Assembly: GCA_964203235.1 (NCBI GenBank)
Contig: CAXNLE010000001.1
Span: 62,001-126,000 of the forward strand
Length of the DNA: 64,000 nucleotides
Origin: BACL27 sp964203235
GTDB taxonomy: Bacteria > Actinomycetota > Acidimicrobiia > Acidimicrobiales > Ilumatobacteraceae
Direction of reading: 5' to 3'
Part shown: one piece after another, positions 15,170 through 22,902 of the stretch
Layout of the letters: every line of letters starts with the position of its first letter
Position numbering within the stretch: position 1 is the first letter of the stretch
Made by a program: the position numbers and the translations under genes
Notes under the pieces: model-generated
Seen by the model: the letters and a program-made list of their open reading frames with translations, nothing else
Told to the model about the DNA's origin: nothing
The model's database searches: none

Positions 15170-16174
15170 CTATAAGTGCGGATTAACCAGCACGCGCCCG
15201 CGCATGTTTCCGGCAAGAATCTTGTCAAGTTGAGCATTCAAGTCACTTAAGCCGATGATCTCGACGCTCTGTGTTTCGAGCCATGAAGGTTTCAAATCTG
15301 TGGCGATGCGCTGCCACATTGCTTTGCGCGGGTCGATCGGTGTTTGCACGCTGTCGATGCCGAGTAAGTTGACGCCACGCAAAATGAATGGCAGTACAGA
15401 TGTTGGCAAATTTGTGCCACCTGTGAGTCCACTCGCGGCAACGCTGCATCCATATTTTAAAGTTCGCAAAATGTAGGCGAGTGTTGCACCGCCAACACAG
15501 TCGATCGCGCCTGCCCATCGCTCGCGTTCAAGCGGTTTGGCCGATTCGGCTGAAGTCTCTGCGCGGTCAATAATTTCACTGGCGCCGATTTGTTTAAGCC
15601 ATTCGGCAGTTTCTGGCTTGCCCGTGCTGGCGACAACTTCGTAGCCGCGCAAGGCGAGCATGCCGACGGCGACTGAACCAACGCCGCCAGTGGCGCCAGT
15701 TACGAGAACTGGGCCAGTGCCTGGTTTGAGGCCGGTCTTTTCAAGTGCATCAACTGAAAGTGCTGCGGTGTAACCCGCAGTGCCGATCATCATTGCGGTG
15801 CGCGAATCGAGACCGTTTGGCATCGGCACGAGCCACGCTGATTGCACTCGCGCGTATTGCGAAAACCCGCCGTGATGTGCAACACCAATGTCATATCCGT
15901 GGGCAATCACATTGTCGCCGACTTTGAAATTTGGGTTTGACGACTCAACGATTTTGCCGGCCAAGTCAACACCACCAATAAGTGGATCAATGCGTGCGAT
16001 GCGACCTGCTTCGGTGCTGGCGAGTCCGTCTTTGAAGTTGATGCCAGAAAATTCGACTTGAATCAGCACATCGCCGTCGCCGAGTTGATCGATTGGCATA
16101 TCGACGATATTTCGTGCCCAACCCGATTCGGTTTTGCCGACAGTGAAAGCGCGAGTCGTATTAGGTGTGTTCAT
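15170..16174 (-). CDS. acuI: acryloyl-CoA reductase-like MDR oxidoreductase (AcuI/YhdH family)
   Basis: A 334-residue zinc-independent medium-chain reductase. AcuI/YhdH features are GINFKDGLA near residue 45, GVDLAGKIVES, the MIGTAGYTAALSVDALE segment, the NADPH loop TGATGGVGSVAVG (about 155-168), RWAGAIDCVGG, and PFILRGVNLLGIDSV. AcuI reduces acryloyl-CoA to propionyl-CoA, which detoxifies the product of DMSP breakdown; YhdH homologues may act on other enoyl substrates. The DmdA-like gene about 2 kb away makes the AcuI role plausible. It is in tandem with the XRE regulator gene just upstream. Confidence 0.8.
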   Translation of the reverse strand: MNTPNTTRAFTVGKTESGWARNIVDMPIDQLGDGDVLIQVEFSGINFKDGLASTEAGRIARIDPLIGGVDLAGKIVESSNPNFKVGDNVIAHGYDIGVAHHGGFSQYARVQSAWLVPMPNGLDSRTAMMIGTAGYTAALSVDALEKTGLKPGTGPVLVTGATGGVGSVAVGMLALRGYEVVASTGKPETAEWLKQIGASEIIDRAETSAESAKPLERERWAGAIDCVGGATLAYILRTLKYGCSVAASGLTGGTNLPTSVLPFILRGVNLLGIDSVQTPIDPRKAMWQRIATDLKPSWLETQSVEIIGLSDLNAQLDKILAGNMRGRVLVNPHL

Positions 16175-16199
16175 CTGATTTTCTCTTTTCCGTTTAGTG

Positions 16200-17006
16200 C
16201 TAGTTAATAGTTAATAGTTTAATAATTTTGGGTTTGCAGTCTCGGCTAAGCGTCAATGTTGAGTTCGTATACGACCACACTTCATCATGCACTTCGAACA
16301 ATTCGTTGATTGCTTTTGTTGGGTCGGTCAGTTTTTTGAGGTCGGCGATTTTGTAGACGCAAACATTGAAAGCCGCTTGGGCGCCGGCTGCAGTTACGGC
16401 TCGGTCAACAACATCTGCCCATTTATTTTCAAACTTGAGCACAGCCTGTGGGTTGTCGAACTCGGTCATCGCCCCAGAAGTCTCACTGAATATTAAACCG
16501 AGAGTTTGGTTGGCGATTTTGCTGCGCAAATTTTGAAGTTCGCTGTTTAATGCGTGGGTGATGTCTGCTGGTTTGTACAGTCGCGATTTTGTTTGACGCA
16601 GGTCGATGTCGCCTGACTTCTCGGCGCAAAGCCATGTCTGTGGTTGGTTGATCGATGCTTGTTTGACAATCTGTAGTGGGTTGGTCGCCGAGTGGTCAAC
16701 GATCAACAACACATGGCGACTTGAAATCTGCATTGCTTGGTTGAACAGAGTATTGGCATCAATGTTTAGCGCAAAAGCCAACTGGGCGATGACATCGACA
16801 GTTGGTGTCGGCGCCTTTTTGGTTTTTGAATTCGTGTTGCGAGCGCGTTCAAGTGCCACGACATATGGTTGCGAAATTTTTGCGCGTTGGGCGAGTTCGC
16901 GTGTTGACCAGCCGAGTTGATGACGCTTTGCGTTTAGCAGTGTTGCAAAACCCACTGGGTTGAACTGCAGTAGCGCATTAGTTGGCTCCGGCTTGCTTTT
17001 GCTCAT
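16200..17006 (-). CDS. XRE-family transcriptional regulator
   Basis: A 268-residue regulator. Residues about 15-75 form a Cro/CI helix-turn-helix (RHQLGWSTRELAQRAKISQPYVVALERAR), extended by a Lys/Thr-rich insert and VIAQLAFALNIDANTLFNQ. The C-terminal approximately 180 residues are a sensor-like domain I do not recognise (HVLLIVDHSA, LCAEKSGD, LIFSETSGAM). It lies 25 bp upstream of acuI on the same strand and 24 bp from the divergent DUF2182 gene, so it may control either direction (inference). Confidence 0.8.
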   Translation of the reverse strand: MSKSKPEPTNALLQFNPVGFATLLNAKRHQLGWSTRELAQRAKISQPYVVALERARNTNSKTKKAPTPTVDVIAQLAFALNIDANTLFNQAMQISSRHVLLIVDHSATNPLQIVKQASINQPQTWLCAEKSGDIDLRQTKSRLYKPADITHALNSELQNLRSKIANQTLGLIFSETSGAMTEFDNPQAVLKFENKWADVVDRAVTAAGAQAAFNVCVYKIADLKKLTDPTKAINELFEVHDEVWSYTNSTLTLSRDCKPKIIKLLTIN

Positions 17007-17022
17007 TGCTGATAACTATAGT
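16993..17022 (+). promoter_or_regulatory. promoter of the DUF2182-DUF1326-dmdA operon, probable leaderless
   Basis: TTGCTT (16993-16998), an 18-bp spacer and TATAGT (17017-17022), followed 8 nt later by the GTG at 17031. The spacing implies transcription starts at the start codon. The promoter overlaps the 5' end of the divergent XRE gene, a natural position for autoregulation. Confidence 0.55.
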
Positions 17023-17030
17023 AATCGCTC

Positions 17031-17732
17031 GTGATACAAAGCAAATTAGTTGCCAATTCGCCATGGCCGATTTTTATGTTGGCGGTTGCGAGCGGTTGGT
17101 TTTTGCTACTGCGGCACCACATTTCAACAAGTAGCACCGTGCACTCGCATGCATCATTGAACGTCTTTTTGATGTGGATGTTAATGACATTGGTAATGAT
17201 GTCGACGACGGCAGTGCCTGTATTGATGTCGTTACGCAGCGTTACGAGTAATGCATCGCAGCAAATTTGGTGGGCTTTCGTGTTTGGTTATGCGCTTATT
17301 TGGTTCGGCTTTGCACTTGCTGCATCGTCGTTGCAGTTGGCGATCGCTGAACTCAATTTATTTGACTCGCAAAATGGTTTGAATAAAATTTTGAGTGGTG
17401 GTTTGTTGATTACTGCTGGTTTGTATCAGTTTTCATCGCTCAAGCAGAAGTGCCAATCGGAGTGTGTCGCACCGATGCAGTTTTTTATTCGCTACTGGCG
17501 TGACGGCGTGAGTGGAAGTTTCAAAATGGGTTTGCGTCACGGTGTAACTTGCGTTGGTTGTTGTTGGGCGTTAATGCTGTTGGCATTTGTTGGCGGTCTG
17601 ACAAATATTTGGTTCATGGTGCTCAGCGCCGCTGTTATGGCGATCGAGAAGTTCCCCGTGATCGGCCGACGAATTACGTTGCCACTCGGGGTATTAATAA
17701 TTATTTGGGGAGTCGCCGTTTTAGCGAGTTAA
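17031..17732 (+). CDS. DUF2182 predicted metal-binding membrane protein
   Basis: A 233-residue polytopic inner-membrane protein with about five hydrophobic helices. The DUF2182 hallmarks are FLMWMLMTLVMMSTTAVPV in the first third and GLRHGVTCVGCCWALMLLAF in the second half, with clustered Cys and Met residues suited to metal binding. Function is unknown. DUF2182 genes commonly neighbour DUF1326 genes, as here (35 bp apart). The GTG at 17031 is chosen because of the leaderless promoter; an in-frame ATG at 17077 is a less likely start. Confidence 0.88.
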   Translation: MIQSKLVANSPWPIFMLAVASGWFLLLRHHISTSSTVHSHASLNVFLMWMLMTLVMMSTTAVPVLMSLRSVTSNASQQIWWAFVFGYALIWFGFALAASSLQLAIAELNLFDSQNGLNKILSGGLLITAGLYQFSSLKQKCQSECVAPMQFFIRYWRDGVSGSFKMGLRHGVTCVGCCWALMLLAFVGGLTNIWFMVLSAAVMAIEKFPVIGRRITLPLGVLIIIWGVAVLAS

Positions 17733-17766
17733 TTCACGAAATAACAAACACGAAAGGAATTTAAAA

Positions 17767-18402
17767 ATGAACACAAAAATTGAAACAAAAAATGCAGAGA
17801 ATTGGTCAATCGAGGGTGAGTTGATTCTGAATTGCAACTGCACAGTATTTTGCCCGTGTGTTGTTTCGCTAGGTGCACATCCGCCAACTGAGGGTTATTG
17901 TCAGGCGTGGTTGGGAGTGCGAATAGATAAGGGCAAATCTGGTCTGACATTTTTGTCGGGTTTGAATGTGGCGATGCTGCTCGATATCCCCGGCAAAATG
18001 GAGCGTGGCAACTGGACGACTGCCCTATGGATAGACGACCGCGCCACCGATGAACAGTTCGAAAAACTTGAAAAGATTTTCACTGGTGCAAGTCGTGGCA
18101 CGACTGGTTTGTTCAAAATGCTCGTTGGTAAATATCTCGGTGCTGAGCGTGCGCCGATAAGTTTTGTCACCGAGGGTCAAAAACGATCGTTAAGTGTTGG
18201 TAAATATATTCAAGGCTCAGTTGAGCCGATAACCGGTTCACGCGAGGGCGAAGAAGTCACCGTTGTTAATACGCAATATTGGATGGGTTCAGAAGTCGTT
18301 GTTGCCAAAGCATCGCAAGGGCGAGTGCGAGCGTTCGGTCATGTCTGGAACTTCGAAGGTCGTAGCGCCGAAATTTGCAACATTAAATGGGTCGGTCCAT
18401 AA
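17767..18402 (+). CDS. DUF1326 protein
   Basis: A 211-residue soluble protein. The DUF1326 signature NCNCTVFCPC supplies C23, C25, C29 and C31, which probably bind a metal. The body is beta-rich (YCQAWLGVRIDKGKSGLTFL) and ends with SAEICNIKWVGP. Function is unknown; the fixed pairing with DUF2182 suggests one metal- or redox-related membrane system. The ATG has a good AAAGGA ribosome site 7 nt upstream, and the gene runs directly into the DmdA-like gene. Confidence 0.88.
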   Translation: MNTKIETKNAENWSIEGELILNCNCTVFCPCVVSLGAHPPTEGYCQAWLGVRIDKGKSGLTFLSGLNVAMLLDIPGKMERGNWTTALWIDDRATDEQFEKLEKIFTGASRGTTGLFKMLVGKYLGAERAPISFVTEGQKRSLSVGKYIQGSVEPITGSREGEEVTVVNTQYWMGSEVVVAKASQGRVRAFGHVWNFEGRSAEICNIKWVGP

Positions 18403-18404
18403 AT

Positions 18405-19559
18405 ATGAACTACACACCGACAATTCAGCCACCAAAGAACTCACCACAATTAGCAATTACGCGGCGTACTCGTTCTACGCCATTTTCGAGTCGCATCGAA
18501 GAGTTCGGGGTTGAGGCCTACACGATCTATAACCACATGTTGTTACCGACTCGCATTCGTGGTGTCGAAGAAGATTATTTTCATTTACGCAACAACGTTC
18601 AAATTTGGGACGTCTCTTGTCAGCGCCAAGTTGAATTGGTCGGCCCCGACGCGGCGCGTTTGGCGCAGTTACTAACCGTTCGCGATTTACGCAAACTTGA
18701 AATTGGTAAGTGTGCTCTCGCACCAGTTTGCGACTGGGATGGGTTTTTATTGAACGACCCCGTGGCGATTCGTGTGGCTGAAGATCGTTTTTGGTTTTCT
18801 ATTTCTGATTTGGATATTTTGCTGTGGGCGCAAGGCATTGCACTCGGCATGAAACTTGATGTGAAAATTTTCGAGCCAGACATTTGGCCACTTGCCGTGC
18901 AAGGTCCAAAAGCCGAAGATGTTGTTGTCGCCGTATTTGGCGAAGCGGCGCGCAAGACAAAGTTTTTTCGTTTTGACACTCTCGAGTTTCGCGGTCATGA
19001 GTTTTTAGTTGCGCGTAGTGGCTGGAGTGCGCAAGGCGGGTTTGAGATCTATGTTGACGATGCCGCGATTGGCGGGCAACTTTATGATGCGTTGGCTGAG
19101 GCGGGTAAACAATTTGATATTGGTCCGGGTTGCCCGAATTTGATTGAGCGAATTGAAGCAGGTCTAATGACGTATGGTTCCGATATCACGCGTGCAGACA
19201 CACCACTTGAAGCCGCAATGGAGCAATATGTTTCGCTTGATGCCGATATTGAAGCGATCGGTCTTGATGCAATTCGCGCAGTTGCCAAGCGCGGCATCGA
19301 CCGTCGTGTGTGTGGGCTAACCATTGATGGACCAAAAGTTCCGGCCAATAGAAACCCGTGGCCTGTAAAAGTTGGTGGCAAACAAATTGGTTCTGTGACT
19401 TCGGCAGTTTGGTCGCCAAGACTTGAGACGAATGTTTCGCTCGGGCAACTCGCGATTGACTACACACCTGTAGGTACAAAAGTTTTGGTGCAAACGCCAG
19501 CAGGCGACTTCAGTGCTCAAGTCTCACCTGTGCCGTTTGATGGCGCAACTAAAAAATAA
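18405..19559 (+). CDS. dmdA: DmdA-like dimethylsulfoniopropionate demethylase (GcvT family)
   Basis: A 384-residue tetrahydrofolate-dependent aminomethyltransferase-fold protein. It follows the DmdA pattern as I remember it, not generic GcvT: NHMLLPTRI near the N-terminus, then EEDYFHLRNNVQIWDVSCQR, VRDLRKLEIGKC, LLNDPVAIRV, RFWFSISDLD, ARSGWSAQGGFEIYV, GPGCPNLIERIEAGL and EQYVSLDADI. DmdA transfers a methyl group from DMSP to THF, making methylmercaptopropionate. The start at 18405 is 2 bp after the DUF1326 stop; an in-frame ATG at 18387 would overlap that gene. A different sulfonium or N-methyl substrate cannot be excluded. Confidence 0.78.
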   Translation: MNYTPTIQPPKNSPQLAITRRTRSTPFSSRIEEFGVEAYTIYNHMLLPTRIRGVEEDYFHLRNNVQIWDVSCQRQVELVGPDAARLAQLLTVRDLRKLEIGKCALAPVCDWDGFLLNDPVAIRVAEDRFWFSISDLDILLWAQGIALGMKLDVKIFEPDIWPLAVQGPKAEDVVVAVFGEAARKTKFFRFDTLEFRGHEFLVARSGWSAQGGFEIYVDDAAIGGQLYDALAEAGKQFDIGPGCPNLIERIEAGLMTYGSDITRADTPLEAAMEQYVSLDADIEAIGLDAIRAVAKRGIDRRVCGLTIDGPKVPANRNPWPVKVGGKQIGSVTSAVWSPRLETNVSLGQLAIDYTPVGTKVLVQTPAGDFSAQVSPVPFDGATKK

Positions 19560-19596
19560 ATTAATTTTTGGTGCGACTGCTGCTGCAGCGTTAAAA

Positions 19597-20469
19597 CTAT
19601 TTTCTTCGAGAGTCGCGGGCTGCGGGCATCCAGTTTTCGCCAGCGGTTTTATCAATTCGCGAAAGCAAAGTTTTACTATGCGGCAAGACAAGGTCACAGA
19701 ACTTTTGAGTTTTTTCTTCACCTAAATTTCGCCACGCATGCTCAGATAATTTATTAGTCAAGTCTTCAAGTTGTTGTCGAAACTCTAAGCCCGCACTGTT
19801 TATTTTTCTATCTGCAACAAAGCCGCGCTGGTCAAGTGAATCCCATGCATCATTGAGTTGCGCATCGTTGGCACCGCGACTTCGTGGAATCCAGTCGCCG
19901 GGATATCCCAAAAAAGCATCGTGCAACAAACCTGCCTGAACTCCGCTGATTTCGTGTGCTGCAAGAATCGCCCAGTGTGTGTCGCCGCGCCACTCACGAA
20001 TGCAATTAATTGCTAACCATGCCGACAACGCAGGTTGATCTTCACATCGCGGCCAACCACGATGCGCTGCGTGCAAGACGCGCCCCGAAATCGGCAAAGA
20101 TTCTGCAGCCTGCCAAAGATCATCAGAGATATCTCCGAGGGCGTCAACGATTTCTGGAACGAACTCATTTAGTCCTTGCACAACTGCTTCATTGCGCACA
20201 CGGTAGGCATCTTCAAATGTTGTCTTCTCGCGAGCAAGTCTTAGTGCGAGTCGAACAAAGTCGGCATGAATTGAGTAGCACGCGGCAACTACAACTTCGT
20301 CGCCAGCACTTGCAAGAGGTGCGCATCGCGACGCAATGTAATAACCAAGGCCGTTTTCTATCCCGAGCGCTGTGTATCGCGCTATTGCATTTGGATCCCA
20401 ATAAATCCAGCCCACCAATCGGTGCGATGCCAGCGACGCTTGTGCGCTCAGCACCTGCCACTGCGCCAA
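19597..20469 (-). CDS. SCO6745-like protein, 5' end displaced by insertion
   Basis: A 290-residue alpha-helical protein of the actinobacterial SCO6745 type: RLVGWIYWDPNAIARYTALG near the N-terminus, SRCAPLASAG, WLAINCIREWRGDTHWAILA, and LSEHAWRNLGEE. Function is unknown. The present start is a TTG at the edge of an inserted segment carrying the acetyltransferase gene at 20490-21608. The original N-terminus (ATG at 21751) now lies 1.2 kb upstream. Whether the truncated form is translated is unclear because no ribosome site is evident before the TTG. Confidence 0.75.
   Translation of the reverse strand: MAQWQVLSAQASLASHRLVGWIYWDPNAIARYTALGIENGLGYYIASRCAPLASAGDEVVVAACYSIHADFVRLALRLAREKTTFEDAYRVRNEAVVQGLNEFVPEIVDALGDISDDLWQAAESLPISGRVLHAAHRGWPRCEDQPALSAWLAINCIREWRGDTHWAILAAHEISGVQAGLLHDAFLGYPGDWIPRSRGANDAQLNDAWDSLDQRGFVADRKINSAGLEFRQQLEDLTNKLSEHAWRNLGEEKTQKFCDLVLPHSKTLLSRIDKTAGENWMPAARDSRRK
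20417..20465. repeat. 49-bp direct repeat, left copy
   Basis: Matches 21651-21699 at 48 of 49 positions (AGCGACGC here, AGCGAAGC there). It lies inside the SCO6745-like reading frame. The pair flanks the 1185-bp segment with the acetyltransferase gene and looks like duplicated target sequence. Confidence 0.92.
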
Positions 20470-20489
20470 ATTCTGTTCGTTGATCGTAT

Positions 20490-21608
20490 TCAGGACTTAT
20501 TTTTCAACATATTTTCGGGTGTCGGCCTGTCGCAGTCACTGTCTTGTTTCGTGATGTAAAGATTTGACAAATCTGCCATTTTTTCAAAATTATTCTTTGA
20601 CCAATAAACGACGTTAGATGTCGGTGGGTCTCTCATTTCGATTGGGTGAAATAAGTTTGGAAATTGAAAACACATATCGTCTGACGTAGAAAACCAACCG
20701 GAATTTATAAAATGGCAATTTATAGATGCAGCCGTGCAATAAAAGTCGATTACATCAAAATTATGCTCCGATGCGTAGGCTTCAATGAAGGCAATTGCGG
20801 CTGACATATTTTCATCAGCACCAAAACAGTCCAATACGTGAAGTATCTTTAAATCAACTACCGATTTCTCTTCTCGAAGGCAAACAAAAATAGGAGCATG
20901 AACATTTTGTGGTACTGACGAAATCATAAATTGTTTGTGGCGAAAATACGGGTGGTTTTCGTATCGCCATTGCAGATGTGCGTAGTCTCTTGAAAAATGA
21001 TTAAAGTGTTGAATCAAATAATCGTTAGAAGATCTCACCGAGATATCATTTGGGTCGCCGACAGTGAATCTTGAAGTCTTTATTGTTGCCCAACGATCAA
21101 TCAGATCTTGTGCAAGAGAATTATATTTCGCATATTTCTTTAAAGGTTCAAAATTAATTACCTTGACAAATCTGGGAATTTGTCTGATGAACCGAAAGTT
21201 TTGGCGCATGAAAACCTTAAGTGATGCTCCGGAAATTCCAAAACCAGTCAACACATCATATTGAGACTGGCAAAATTGAACAATCTCCGTGCCGATGCCT
21301 GTTCCCTGCAACTCTTCAGAAATCATCCAAGTCGTAAGTTCGCCGCCGTTTAATGACTTGCCATCTAAAACCGTGGGTCTTTGTGTTACTCCCATGACTC
21401 CGAATATCTGTTTTTTTTCAACATCAAATGCAATGACAGAAATGTCGAGGTTATTGTGACTTGGTGCACTTTTGAATTGCCAGCTATAAAAATCGTTGTC
21501 AGCCAGCGCGATCGGTCGGTTCCAATTCGCTCTGTAGAATTCTTGAACATCTTTAGAGTCAATTCCAAAGTGGTTCACGGTCCCGATCTCAATTGACACG
21601 GTATGCAC
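20490..21608 (-). CDS. GNAT-family acetyltransferase, inserted gene
   Basis: A 372-residue protein. An N-terminal acetyl-CoA-binding GNAT domain is marked by GGELTTWMISEELQGTGIGT; QGTGIG at 101-106 is the phosphate-binding loop. A second GNAT-like half follows (KILHVLDCFGAD, IDFYCTAASINCHFINSGWF). Such double-GNAT proteins often acetylate amino sugars of surface polysaccharides (inference). The A/T-rich codon choice differs from flanking genes, and the gene interrupts another gene between 49-bp direct repeats, which indicates later acquisition. No transposase or integrase accompanies it. Confidence 0.8.
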   Translation of the reverse strand: MHTVSIEIGTVNHFGIDSKDVQEFYRANWNRPIALADNDFYSWQFKSAPSHNNLDISVIAFDVEKKQIFGVMGVTQRPTVLDGKSLNGGELTTWMISEELQGTGIGTEIVQFCQSQYDVLTGFGISGASLKVFMRQNFRFIRQIPRFVKVINFEPLKKYAKYNSLAQDLIDRWATIKTSRFTVGDPNDISVRSSNDYLIQHFNHFSRDYAHLQWRYENHPYFRHKQFMISSVPQNVHAPIFVCLREEKSVVDLKILHVLDCFGADENMSAAIAFIEAYASEHNFDVIDFYCTAASINCHFINSGWFSTSDDMCFQFPNLFHPIEMRDPPTSNVVYWSKNNFEKMADLSNLYITKQDSDCDRPTPENMLKNKS

Positions 21609-21619
21609 CCCTTTTGAAT

Positions 21620-21751
21620 CTAAGCGTTTGTTTTAAAAATAAAGACTACTAATCGGTGCGATGCCAGCGAAGCTTGTGCGCTCAGCACCTGCCACTGCGT
21701 CGCGTTACTAGGGCTTGCGCCCGGCGGCGGTGTATTTGAAGAACTAGTCAT
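21620..21751 (-). pseudogene. displaced 5' fragment of the SCO6745-like gene
   Basis: ATG at 21751 opens MTSSSNTPPPGASPSNATQW, then the same QVLSAQASLASHRLV stretch as the intact gene. It then runs into inserted sequence and stops at TAG (21620) after 43 codons. It carries the natural start and probably the native promoter of the gene whose body is at 19597-20469. Confidence 0.85.
21651..21699. repeat. 49-bp direct repeat, right copy
   Basis: Second copy of the direct repeat at 20417-20465, with one mismatch. It defines the right edge of the inserted acetyltransferase segment. Confidence 0.92.
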
Positions 21752-21825
21752 ATTTGTCACGCTTATCTAGCAACTTTAATGTTTGTGTGTGATGCATCTG
21801 TCGTCAGAATACAGTTGTTTCGGTA

Positions 21826-22902
21826 ATGAGCACTAAACCTATTCGAGTCGGGTTGCTGGCCTATGGCGCGATTGGCTTTGAGCACAATTTGGCTGTTCAA
21901 AATACAAATGGATTAATTCTCAGTGCCGTGTGTGACACGAAGCCTGAGCGAATTACTGCGGCTCGCGAACTGGCACCAGATTTTGTTGGTTTCAGCGACG
22001 CAACCGAAATGCTCGATTCTGGATTGCTCGACTTGGTAGTGATTTCTACGCCACCGAATAGTCACTTTTTTTGGGCCAAAGAATCACTTCAGCGGGGCAT
22101 TCATGTTGTACTAGAAAAGCCGATGGCGCTAACCGCGGACGAATGTGATGAATTAATTGAATTAGCGAGTCTTAAAAATTTGTTACTTGTTGTTTATCAA
22201 AATCGTCGGTTTGACGCAGATTTTGTAACGATGCGTTCGCTGATTTCATCTGGCGTAATCGGTGAGGTTTATCAACTTGACACTTTCGTCGGGGGATACT
22301 CACGTCCCTGTGATTATTGGCATTCTGACGCCGTTGTTTCTGGCGGCGCGATTTTTGACTGGGGCAGTCACTTCATTGATCAAATTTTAAACCTAATTAG
22401 TGATGACGTCGCTCATGTCAGTGGACAAAATCACAAACGCGTTTGGACGCACGCAACAAATGCAGATCATGCTCAAGTGACGATTACATTTGCAACCGGT
22501 AAGCAGGCAACTTTCGTTCACTCAGATCTCGCGGCGGCACGAAAGCCAAAGTTCTATGTTCTCGGCACCCTTGGCGCAATTGTCGCTGATTGGAACCCCG
22601 CCGCCGAACCAGCAGTCGCAGATCTTCCGGCTATTTTGACATTGCATAGCAAAGATTCGACTTCGAAAATTGTTGAATTAGAAAAACTAGATGAATATCA
22701 ATTTCACAAATCAATAGTTGATTATTTAACAACTGGTGCGCCGATGTCGGTTACTGCTTTGCAGTCGCGCAATGTTGTTGCAATTATGCAGGCAGCAGAA
22801 GAATCGGCGCGCAACAACGCGATGCCGGTATCACCGAATATTCGTCTAGTTTCTGCTGCTAACTCAGGTGCTAGTGCAAGTGCTAGCGCAGTTTCGCGAT
22901 GA
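21826..22902 (+). CDS. Gfo/Idh/MocA-family oxidoreductase
   Basis: A 358-residue NAD(P)-dependent sugar or inositol dehydrogenase-type protein. The Rossmann opening is IRVGLLAYGAIGFEHNLAV (glycine pattern GxxGxxG-like at 9-15). The EKP motif VVLEKPMALTADE near residue 95 carries the catalytic Lys. The C-terminal alpha/beta domain includes FDWGSHFIDQILNL with the usual active-site Asp/His region. The substrate is unknown. It overlaps the next Gfo/Idh/MocA gene by ATGA. The last approximately 20 residues are Ala/Ser-rich, an unusual tail. Confidence 0.88.
   Translation: MSTKPIRVGLLAYGAIGFEHNLAVQNTNGLILSAVCDTKPERITAARELAPDFVGFSDATEMLDSGLLDLVVISTPPNSHFFWAKESLQRGIHVVLEKPMALTADECDELIELASLKNLLLVVYQNRRFDADFVTMRSLISSGVIGEVYQLDTFVGGYSRPCDYWHSDAVVSGGAIFDWGSHFIDQILNLISDDVAHVSGQNHKRVWTHATNADHAQVTITFATGKQATFVHSDLAAARKPKFYVLGTLGAIVADWNPAAEPAVADLPAILTLHSKDSTSKIVELEKLDEYQFHKSIVDYLTTGAPMSVTALQSRNVVAIMQAAEESARNNAMPVSPNIRLVSAANSGASASASAVSR

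Noticed and set aside
15170..16174. Zinc-dependent alcohol dehydrogenase
   Set aside because: The catalytic and structural zinc ligands of that group are missing. The sequence follows the zinc-independent AcuI/YhdH pattern.
18405..19559. Glycine cleavage T-protein (gcvT)
   Set aside because: No gcvH or gcvP is nearby, and the motif set fits the DmdA branch better.
20490..21608. Insertion sequence interrupting the SCO6745-like gene
   Set aside because: The inserted reading frame is a GNAT acetyltransferase without transposase motifs, and no terminal inverted repeats were seen. It was kept as an unexplained insertion.
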